Positions 1 through 5,769 of a stretch of DNA of 46,602 nt are shown here, piece by piece. A program made the translations under genes and the position numbers. Under the pieces are notes generated by a model, which had not been told where the DNA came from, made no database searches, and worked only from the letters and a program-made list of their open reading frames with translations. Origin of the DNA: a virus; the IMG/VR virus record IMGVR_UViG_3300021087_000562, positions 1 to 46,602 of that record. One strand, given 5' to 3'. The first letter of the stretch is position 1; each line of letters opens with the position of its first letter.

Positions 1-323
1 CGTCTATGGGTAATAGGTCTGAATTCATTGTAGTCATATCTGATTAATCCGAAGGTATAATGTTTTGGTTTGAATTCGTATCTTTGTTTGAATGCAATTA
101 AACCTTTGTTGGTAGTTACAATCTCATCCTCATCTTTATAACGATAATCAAATTCAATATCTCTTTCAAATTTTCCAACTGGCCAAGTATAGTCTATACT
201 TGTATTAAGAGATAAATCACTATCATCAAGTTTACCGCTAAAGTCTATTTGACCGCCAGCATTTACAACTGGCGATACAAATAGTAGGCCTAATAAGACC
301 ACAGTTAAAAGTTTTCTATTCAT
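1..323 (-). CDS. DUF481-like outer-membrane beta-barrel protein (partial, C-terminus beyond window)
   Basis: The leftward reading frame starts at ATG 323-321 and stays open to the window edge, giving about 107 residues. Residues 1-22 form a clear signal peptide: basic MNRK, a hydrophobic core rich in Leu/Val, and a VNA-G cleavage site. The mature part alternates polar and aromatic residues in beta-strand style (IDFSGKL, SLNTSIDYTWP, DIEFDYRYKDEDE, YEFKPKHYTFGLIRYDYNEF). That pattern resembles DUF481/YdiY-type outer-membrane proteins. The start codon shares one base with the stop of the preceding membrane-protein gene (TAATG), so the two are probably translationally coupled. A secreted outer-membrane protein is unusual in a phage structural operon. 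A role in altering the infected cell's surface or in superinfection exclusion is inference. The family call rests on pattern recognition over a partial protein. Confidence 0.6.
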   Translation of the reverse strand, partial: MNRKLLTVVLLGLLFVSPVVNAGGQIDFSGKLDDSDLSLNTSIDYTWPVGKFERDIEFDYRYKDEDEIVTTNKGLIAFKQRYEFKPKHYTFGLIRYDYNEFRPITHR

Positions 324-694
324 TATCTCTCAACTATATCATGCTGAGTTGATGTTGAATTAACATACAACCCAAACCATGCAGCACCCGCACCGACTAA
401 TACAGAGATTAATCCTGATTGTGCTACTGTTGGATCTGTTAAAGCCATAAACCAATTAGCAGATTGAAACAGTAAGTAGATATACATAGTGATAAACGCT
501 CTAGGAAATATTCTCCATCTTGAGAAATACTCAGGTGCTAGCCACATCCAACCCATTTTATTAGGGCCTGCTGCGTCTTTCATCTTTTGAATTTCGTCTT
601 TAAGAGCACCTATCTGTGCATTCTTTTCTTCATATTCTACTAAATCAATCTGTACTTGATTTCTTTGGTTATAAGTTTGTTGACCTTCAGCCAT
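323..694 (-). CDS. Small two-helix membrane protein, holin-like candidate
   Basis: A 123-residue protein. Residues 1-45 are hydrophilic and probably helical (charged EYEEKNAQIGALKDEIQKMK). A short linker containing WMWLAPEYFSRWRIFPR follows, then two hydrophobic segments at about 65-84 (AFITMYIYLLFQSANWFMAL) and 93-113 (GLISVLVGAGAAWFGLYV), and a short polar tail. A good ribosome site (GAGGAAAG) lies just upstream of ATG 694. The gene lies directly after the gp26 frameshift extension and overlaps the DUF481-like gene by one base. Size and topology fit a holin or another small phage inner-membrane protein, but no endolysin is visible in the window. The function is therefore a guess and the membrane call is firm. 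Confidence 0.6.
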   Translation of the reverse strand: MAEGQQTYNQRNQVQIDLVEYEEKNAQIGALKDEIQKMKDAAGPNKMGWMWLAPEYFSRWRIFPRAFITMYIYLLFQSANWFMALTDPTVAQSGLISVLVGAGAAWFGLYVNSTSTQHDIVER

Positions 695-705
695 TTTACT
701 TTCCT

Positions 706-909
706 CTATCTTGCAGCTTTCATTTCTGCTTCTTGTTTTCTATTTCGTTCTTCCTCTTCTTTCAAATGTTTGATTAAGAGTTGAACATATACTTCCCTCT
801 CCCAAGGTATCATGTTATCTAGTTCTGTTAAACTATACCCATGATGTTGCATTAACCCAAAATTAGTATGAGTATGATTATACAAATTTTCATGTGAGAG
901 GGCTATTCG
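706..909 (-). CDS. gp51-like tail chaperone extension, predicted to be made by -1 frameshift from gp26
   Basis: This frame is open from the gp26 slippery site to TAG 708-706 and encodes 67 residues. It begins RIALSHENLYNHTHTNFGL and contains the conserved-looking block HGYSLTELDNMIPWEREVYV, followed by a highly charged helix (KEEEERNRKQEAEMKAAR). If read by -1 slippage after gp26 residue 237, it gives a product of about 304 residues. The only internal ATG (852-850) has no Shine-Dalgarno sequence upstream and would give 48 residues. The segment resembles the short gp51 or tail-assembly-chaperone C-termini of T4-like and other long-tailed phages. A G/GT-like pair is the favoured reading. A separately initiated 48-residue protein is the alternative. 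Confidence 0.65.
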   Translation of the reverse strand, partial: RIALSHENLYNHTHTNFGLMQHHGYSLTELDNMIPWEREVYVQLLIKHLKEEEERNRKQEAEMKAAR

Positions 910-1619
910 AAAAAACTTCCAAGACCCTCTAATACCAAGTGATTATTTTTTTCACATACTGAACATTTATATTCATGTTCAATAACTAGTTTTGGTGCAC
1001 TGTCAAAAAATTCCTGTATCTGTGTAAACATTATAGTAGACATGCTATCTATAAATGATGTTAGTTCTTTTTCTGTAAAATCATCCTTTCCAAGGACTTC
1101 ATCGCCATCAATAATTGAAACAACACATTTTGTAATAACTTTGAACATTTCACTAGTTGGTATGTCACCATCTGTCATATTTAAATCTTGCATCATTGAA
1201 TAACTTGGGAATTGAAGTTCCATTGCAACTGTAGGAGTTAGTTTAATTATCGGACTAACTTCTTTTTCTGAATGAATTACTTTAGCAGATTCTAAATCTA
1301 TTTTAATATCATTATCTGATTTACAATCATCAATATTACAAGAGCCCATAAGATCAGATGTTTCTCCAACAGATTTAATTCTTAATTGTAAAAACAACCA
1401 TTCTATATCTACTACTGGTAAAGTTTTAACATTTACATTATCAACACAGACTTCAATTAATCTCATCATTTCACGAACAACATCATTTTGATTTTCACTT
1501 TCCTGAGCTATCAGTAACATTTTTTGTTCACCAACTAAGAATGGTCTGAATTCAACCATTTGTCCATTAGATGGTAATGTGCAACTGTGCTTAGGAGTTT
1601 CAAGTTTTGGTAACGCCAT
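903..1619 (-). CDS. gp26: T4 gp26-like baseplate hub / tail assembly protein
   Basis: A 238-residue protein with the plan of the T4 baseplate protein family that includes gp26 (T4 gp26 is about 208 residues). An N-terminal segment (residues 1-40) contains the typical FRPFLVGEQKMLLIAQE. A helical core with VVDIEWLFLQLRIKSVGE follows at about 68-86, and two cysteine pairs (CNIDDC near 93-98 and CSVC near 219-222) look like a split zinc ribbon. It would act in assembly of the hub or tail. The start is ATG 1619, preceded by GAGGAAA; a CTAAATAGTATT late-promoter-like element lies further upstream. The end carries a slippery heptamer leading into a gp51-like extension, making this the short form of a probable two-product gene. 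Confidence 0.75.
   Translation of the reverse strand: MALPKLETPKHSCTLPSNGQMVEFRPFLVGEQKMLLIAQESENQNDVVREMMRLIEVCVDNVNVKTLPVVDIEWLFLQLRIKSVGETSDLMGSCNIDDCKSDNDIKIDLESAKVIHSEKEVSPIIKLTPTVAMELQFPSYSMMQDLNMTDGDIPTSEMFKVITKCVVSIIDGDEVLGKDDFTEKELTSFIDSMSTIMFTQIQEFFDSAPKLVIEHEYKCSVCEKNNHLVLEGLGSFFE
909..915 (-). promoter_or_regulatory. Programmed -1 ribosomal frameshift slippery heptamer T TTT TTC
   Basis: In the gp26 frame the mRNA reads AGT TTT TTC GAA TAG, so T-TTT-TTC is a textbook X-XXY-YYZ heptamer two codons before the stop. A Shine-Dalgarno-like AGAGGG lies at 930-925, nine bases upstream, the kind of spacing that stimulates -1 shifting in bacteria. Downstream, GCCC and AAAATT can pair with AATTTT and GGG across about 40 bases, a weak candidate stimulatory stem. 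Slippage puts the ribosome exactly into the 67-codon extension frame. Confidence 0.72.
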
Positions 1620-1659
1620 AATTTATTTCCTCATTAATTATATAATACTATTTAGTCTT

Positions 1660-2292
1660 TTATCCAAAGAGCTTATTTGAAATTTTTCCTCTAATTCTAC
1701 TTCCAATTCTTCTACTATGTTTATTAAACAGACCACCCAAGTAAGATGAAGAAGGTGTATTCGCATAACTTGAATACCAAGTTCTATAAGTAAAAGTAAC
1801 ATCAAAAGTTTGAATAGCAGATGATGCCATATCTAAACTTACTGATCCTAATACTGTAGGAAATGCTTCCATTAATTCTACTTCATAGACAGTATTACCA
1901 CCTCTATCTAGTTGTCTTATAGCAACTTGACCTGGATAAGTTGGTACTTCAACCCTATCTGCATTATGATGTCTAGGATACCTTATACTGTAATCATCAT
2001 TATAAATATATTGTTGCCATAGTTCTATTTTTTGTCTATCTTCAAAAGTACTGTCTAACATAAACCCTAATACTACATTCTCATCATACTTAACACCCTT
2101 TACTAGATGATCTGGAGGGCCGCCAGGTATTTTATTAAATGAAGATAACTCTAAAGTTTTACCAGGCATCGTCGCTTTTTGACATCTAAGCGCCCGCATT
2201 CTTAAATCTATTCCTGGTACAAATATATCAACCTCAAACCTATTCGCTCTGGCCATTCCGTCTATGTGGGTTAAAAATCTATTTATATGCAT
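1660..2292 (-). CDS. Tail tube-fold protein, gp54-like baseplate tail tube initiator (gp19 paralogue)
   Basis: A 210-residue protein with the N-terminus typical of T4-type tail tube folds (INRFLTHIDGMARANRFEVDI). A conserved core follows: MRALRCQKATMPGKTLE, DRQKIELWQQYIYND near 85-99, and VELMEAFPTVLGSVSLDM near 140-156. These match gp19-like tube proteins. Its position beside gp4 and gp26, and not after a sheath gene, favours a baseplate tube initiator or junction protein (gp54 class) over the main tube protein. The C-terminal 30 residues are basic (KHSRRIGSRIRGKISNKLFG). ATG 2292 has AGGAGTAG upstream and starts one base after the previous stop. A TATAAATA motif lies inside the first codons but is explained by MHINR coding. 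A main tube protein remains possible. Confidence 0.65.
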   Translation of the reverse strand: MHINRFLTHIDGMARANRFEVDIFVPGIDLRMRALRCQKATMPGKTLELSSFNKIPGGPPDHLVKGVKYDENVVLGFMLDSTFEDRQKIELWQQYIYNDDYSIRYPRHHNADRVEVPTYPGQVAIRQLDRGGNTVYEVELMEAFPTVLGSVSLDMASSAIQTFDVTFTYRTWYSSYANTPSSSYLGGLFNKHSRRIGSRIRGKISNKLFG

Positions 2293-2293
2293 G

Positions 2294-2869
2294 TTATGCT
2301 ACTCCTGATTGGCTCCATACTGATGTTTTTCCTACTTTTCTAAATGATTCTGTCGGTAAGAAGATTGCTATTTCCCAGTCTTGTGGTTCAACTAATAAGA
2401 ATTGACCTTGAATATGTTTAGTTAAATAATGTTTGAAACAAGGTTTAAACCATCTTAATCTTTGAGTTCCTTTTAATAGTTGATATTCTAATCGCATCTT
2501 TGTTGATAAATCAAACTTATCATTAGTTCTTGTATCATATAGAGCATCTAAAAACTGAGCTCTTGTACTAGGGGGTAAATAATGTAAGTTTAATCCATGA
2601 AAACCACCTTTGGCTTTCTGTACTGGAATACATAATGGGAATCTGTCATAGAATGGTAAAGTCTTTTTTAGTTTTGGATCATAGGTGAACATCATCATTG
2701 CCCCCATAATTCTCCGACTTCTTTGTGGTCCTTGTCTTATTAAGTTTTGACGAGATACATTAAGACCACCAACTCTAGTTTTGAACCAATCCATAGATTG
2801 TTGCGTACGAGCTTGAACTCCCGCCCTAAACGCTTCTTGTTCCCATTTATCAAATAATCTTCCGGCCAT
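2294..2869 (-). CDS. Conserved T4-like structural-region protein of unknown function
   Basis: A 191-residue protein from the favoured ATG at 2869. The frame also extends to a GTG at 2932 (212 residues), but that start would overlap gp4 by 46 bases. The ATG lies exactly five bases after a perfect late-promoter element TATAAATA (2882-2875). The protein is basic and aromatic-rich. It begins MAGRLFDKWEQEAF, with MMFTYDPKLKKTLPFYDRFP and GGFHGLNLHYLPPSTRAQFL in the middle. I recognise this as a pattern seen in marine T4-like phages but cannot assign a role. Its place between gp4 and the gp54-like gene suggests a part in head completion or tail assembly. It lacks an obvious enzyme motif. Confidence 0.65.
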   Translation of the reverse strand: MAGRLFDKWEQEAFRAGVQARTQQSMDWFKTRVGGLNVSRQNLIRQGPQRSRRIMGAMMMFTYDPKLKKTLPFYDRFPLCIPVQKAKGGFHGLNLHYLPPSTRAQFLDALYDTRTNDKFDLSTKMRLEYQLLKGTQRLRWFKPCFKHYLTKHIQGQFLLVEPQDWEIAIFLPTESFRKVGKTSVWSQSGVA

Positions 2870-2874
2870 AATAC

Positions 2875-2882
2875 TATTTATA
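2875..2882 (-). promoter_or_regulatory. Late promoter TATAAATA (leftward)
   Basis: A perfect match to the T4-type late -10 element on the minus strand, followed by GTATT and then ATG 2869. T4-type late transcripts start about six bases after the last A of this element, which falls on the A of the start codon. A leaderless mRNA is therefore predicted. Confidence 0.6.
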
Positions 2883-2886
2883 TCAT

Positions 2887-3342
2887 TTAATAGATGTTTA
2901 TGTCTTTTTCTGTAATAATTCTCCAACCCCACTTTCTTTCTTCACAAAATTTAACGGCTTGTTTCCATTTAGCATCATTAATGATATAAGTATTAACTTC
3001 TTTCAAATATCTCTTTGAAGTTCTACCTGTTTTAGTTAGTTTTCTTTTGGGGTCGGGTGGTTTACAATGTCTTGAAGGTTTTATCTCTATTAAATCTTCT
3101 ACTATCACGCCTGATGCATTTTTATACTTCATATAGAAATCTGGAAAATAGCGGTGTACCCTCTTGTCTAACGGTGAGACATAAGGTATAACGATTTCCT
3201 CGGAACTCCATTTCAATACAGAAGGTGTATTATCCAGATAAACCATGAATCTACGCTCTAATAAACTACGATAAATAATGTTTGTAGGATTACCTTTGTA
3301 CTTATTTGGATTCTTTGGTCTAAACTTTCCTTTATAAGACAT
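2887..3342 (-). CDS. gp4: Head completion nuclease gp4
   Basis: A 151-residue protein, the same size as T4 gp4 (150). It trims or protects packaged DNA ends and completes heads before tail joining. The N-terminus (MSYKGKFRPKNPNKYKGNPT) and the SLLERRFMVYLD block are typical of the family. The PD-(D/E)xK-like catalytic set is visible: Glu29 in LLERRF, Asp68 in RYFPDFY, and Glu86-Ile-Lys88 in LIEIKPS. The C-terminal half is basic (KRKLTKTGRTSKRYLKE), consistent with DNA binding. It is the first leftward gene from the divergent region. Its ATG overlaps the rightward late promoter element, and no clear Shine-Dalgarno sequence precedes it. Confidence 0.88.
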   Translation of the reverse strand: MSYKGKFRPKNPNKYKGNPTNIIYRSLLERRFMVYLDNTPSVLKWSSEEIVIPYVSPLDKRVHRYFPDFYMKYKNASGVIVEDLIEIKPSRHCKPPDPKRKLTKTGRTSKRYLKEVNTYIINDAKWKQAVKFCEERKWGWRIITEKDINIY

Positions 3343-3347
3343 AAATA
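3340..3347 (+). promoter_or_regulatory. Late promoter CATAAATA driving the rightward baseplate block
   Basis: A T4-type late -10 element on the plus strand in the 40-bp divergent region, overlapping the gp4 start codon. Initiation is expected near 3353, giving a leader of about 30 bases with AAGGA before gp48. The 12-bp AT palindrome TAATATATATTA lies at 3352-3363. Confidence 0.65.
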
Positions 3348-3382
3348 ACTATAATATATATTACAATTACAAGGACAAGAAT

Positions 3383-5008
3383 ATGGGAACTTCATCTAAA
3401 GATAGACCAATTATACAATCGACCGCGGGAGATGGTAATTCGCTTACAAGCAAATTTGGTATAGGCAGAAATCTATCAAATAGATTTGATCAAAGAGTAG
3501 GAGATGGTTTAACAGATTTATTAAGTGGAGCAATAGGTGTTAGAACATCTAATATCCATGACATTTCACAAAAAGTAAAAGACGCTAACAAAAGAGCTTA
3601 TGAAGAAAGAACCTTAGCTTTGAACCAAAGTGCAGAGAGAAAAGGGGCTGCAGCTGTACCTAAAAAACAAACAGTATTAGTCTTTCCTGAACACTTTTTT
3701 AATGAAAAAGGAAGGTCAACAGGATATAACGCTAATTTATTAGATGAAAATTGTTTTAAGCCTGGATCCGAGGAACAGGCCGGAGCAAAGGCCCAAAACC
3801 TGAAAGAATCATATAAAGCACAAACTATGGCCTTTCCTAATTCAATACATTTTAGATCATTGCCTAGACCAAAAGTTGATACAACTCTAGGTTGGTGGTC
3901 TAATGAAACAGAAGAAACAAAATCAAAAGCTAATGATCCCGCTAATGAAGAAGTGTTTGATATTTTCTTATATCTTCCACATGATTTGGGTGATGGAATT
4001 AAAGTTACTTATGAATCAGCTGAAGGTGGAATGGTAGATACTTTCTTTGCAAGATTGTTTACTGGTGGTGATGGTACTACTGATGATTTAATGGGTAATA
4101 GAGGTTTTGATATGTCTGAAGTAATGAAAATGTTTCAAGGAATGTTACCAGGAGGAGCTATTATACAAAGAGCTGCAGGCGCTATATCAAATCCGATGAA
4201 GTTTCAATCATTCACTGGTTTAGAGTTCAGAAGTTATACTTATAAATTTACATTAAAACCTTCATCAACACTAGAAGCACAAACTATTAGACATATTATT
4301 CATGCATTTAAAGTTTCAATGTTACCAGGCACAGCTGGAAATAATGACAGAATTTGGACTATGCCAAATGAATGGTTAATTAAATTTCAAGGACCTATCA
4401 AAAGATGGATTGACTTTCCATTAACTGTTGCACTTGAATCATGTGATGTTAATTATGCTGCAGGGGGTGGATATGCACTTATGGAAGATGGTTCACCACA
4501 AGCTATTGAACTGACATTAACCTTTAAAGAAACAACTCAAATGTCAAGACAAAAATATGAAAGACAGGTTTCCGCATATTCGGCGGCCGGAGGTAACAGA
4601 ATAGCTGCTGACAGAACAACTCAGCTGAGTCCTGATATATATGGTCCAGTAGCTGAGTATTTAACGGATGGATCTAATGAACAAGGATTTGTTGGACCTC
4701 CTGAACCTCCTGAAAAATCTCAAGAACAGATAGACAAGGAGTTTTACATCATACAACGGATGCAGCATAGTGATTCTCTTTTAAGGAGTGATACTGCATT
4801 AAAAGATAATATCACACTACTAGGTCAATATCAAGGACATAATATCTATAGTTGGACTTGGAATAATATAGCACAATCTCTTGGAATAACCGATCCAGAA
4901 ATCGGAGTTACTGCACAAGAAGTTGCACATATACCTAATGTAGTATCTACACATGAGAGTGGTTATTTACAAGTTGATTATGGTATTTTATTCGGTAATA
5001 AGGAGTAA
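3383..5008 (+). CDS. gp48: Baseplate tail tube cap gp48 with a C-terminal S74-like domain
   Basis: A 541-residue protein, longer than T4 gp48 (364). The tube-cap region lies at about residues 145-400. Hallmarks are NSIHFRSLPRPKV, VFDIFLYLPHDLGDGIKV, FRSYTYKFTLKPSSTLEA, the MPNEWLIKFQG block and the RWIDFPLTVALESCDVNYA block. It caps the baseplate hub and starts tube polymerisation. After a Pro/Glu linker (GPPEPPEKSQEQ), residues 469-541 look like a Peptidase_S74 intramolecular chaperone: SDTALKDNI (Ser469 and Lys474 as the expected dyad), IYSWTWN, GVTAQEV and GYLQVDYGIL. This is unexpected on a tube-cap protein. AAGGA precedes ATG 3383. The gene opens the rightward baseplate operon and ends 3 bases before gp53. 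The gp48 identity is strong; autocleavage is inference. Confidence 0.85.
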   Translation: MGTSSKDRPIIQSTAGDGNSLTSKFGIGRNLSNRFDQRVGDGLTDLLSGAIGVRTSNIHDISQKVKDANKRAYEERTLALNQSAERKGAAAVPKKQTVLVFPEHFFNEKGRSTGYNANLLDENCFKPGSEEQAGAKAQNLKESYKAQTMAFPNSIHFRSLPRPKVDTTLGWWSNETEETKSKANDPANEEVFDIFLYLPHDLGDGIKVTYESAEGGMVDTFFARLFTGGDGTTDDLMGNRGFDMSEVMKMFQGMLPGGAIIQRAAGAISNPMKFQSFTGLEFRSYTYKFTLKPSSTLEAQTIRHIIHAFKVSMLPGTAGNNDRIWTMPNEWLIKFQGPIKRWIDFPLTVALESCDVNYAAGGGYALMEDGSPQAIELTLTFKETTQMSRQKYERQVSAYSAAGGNRIAADRTTQLSPDIYGPVAEYLTDGSNEQGFVGPPEPPEKSQEQIDKEFYIIQRMQHSDSLLRSDTALKDNITLLGQYQGHNIYSWTWNNIAQSLGITDPEIGVTAQEVAHIPNVVSTHESGYLQVDYGILFGNKE

Positions 5009-5011
5009 ACT

Positions 5012-5767
5012 ATGGCAACAGGATTTTTTCGACATATACCCGATATCTATTATGATTTTAAGAGTGATGGTAAATTTTTTCAAGCGAAAGATTTATTTCG
5101 TAAAGTATCTACATGGAGTTATCTTCAAGAAGGTATTACAGGATATAGTTATTACAGAATAATAGAAGGTGAAAGACCTGATGTTGTGGCTGGTAGATTA
5201 TACGGAGATAGTACTCTTTATTGGTTATTCTTTTTAGTTAATGAAAATTTACAAGACTTGAGTGATTGGCCTAAATCAAATTCTTTGTTTGTTAAATTTA
5301 TGGATAGAAAATATCCAGGTACTTGTTTAGAAGCTTCTTCATCAACAGATATAGTTTCATACGATCATTCAAAACCCGAAGATGAACAAGTAGCTAGTCG
5401 TAAATTTATATTAGGAGAAAAGGTTTCACAATCATCATCAGTATATGGATTTATAACTGATATAAACCCGACACATAATAGAATTACATTAAATAGTGTT
5501 ATTGGAAGTTTTACTGCTGACAGTACAGCAACAGGTGCTGATTCAGGAAAGAGTTTTACAATATCTTCTGTTGTAAGTGAACAGAATGCAATTCATCATT
5601 ATACAGATTCAAACGATTTCAGAACAACAGTATCAACAGGAAATACAGCTGTATCAAATTTAAGTTATGAAAGAGATGTGAATGAAGATAAACATGAAAT
5701 AAGATATATTCAACCACAATATGTACAAAAAATAGTAAGAGAGTTTAAAGACTTAGTAAGAGGTTAA
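5012..5767 (+). CDS. gp53: Baseplate wedge protein gp53
   Basis: A 251-residue protein (T4 gp53 is 196). The diagnostic gp53 region is residues 1-90: FFRHIPDIYYDF at the N-terminus, then YYRIIEGERPDVVAGRLYGD and LYWLFFLVNENL near 47-80. It helps join wedges to the hub. Residues about 130-175 contain a small beta module (GEKVSQSSSVYGFITDIN, then NRITLNSVIGSF). This resembles modules in gp7 and the DUF4815-type protein here and accounts for some of the extra length. The C-terminus returns to conserved charged sequence (RYIQPQYVQKIVREFKDLVRG). It begins 3 bases after gp48 with AAGGAG upstream and is followed closely by gp27. Confidence 0.88.
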   Translation: MATGFFRHIPDIYYDFKSDGKFFQAKDLFRKVSTWSYLQEGITGYSYYRIIEGERPDVVAGRLYGDSTLYWLFFLVNENLQDLSDWPKSNSLFVKFMDRKYPGTCLEASSSTDIVSYDHSKPEDEQVASRKFILGEKVSQSSSVYGFITDINPTHNRITLNSVIGSFTADSTATGADSGKSFTISSVVSEQNAIHHYTDSNDFRTTVSTGNTAVSNLSYERDVNEDKHEIRYIQPQYVQKIVREFKDLVRG

Positions 5768-5769
5768 TT

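Noticed and set aside
2280-2287. TATAAATA on the minus strand inside the tube-fold gene
   Set aside because: It is explained by the codons for His-Ile-Asn-Arg at the protein start. The conserved N-terminus requires ATG 2292, which has its own AGGAG site.
2870-2932. GTG start giving a 212-residue form of the unknown gene after gp4
   Set aside because: It overlaps gp4 by 46 bases and places the late promoter inside coding sequence. ATG 2869 is favoured, though the longer form is not excluded.
4953-5162. Rightward open frame of 69 codons across the gp48/gp53 junction
   Set aside because: It is a frame shadow of two well-supported genes, has no ribosome site and a composition typical of a shifted frame.
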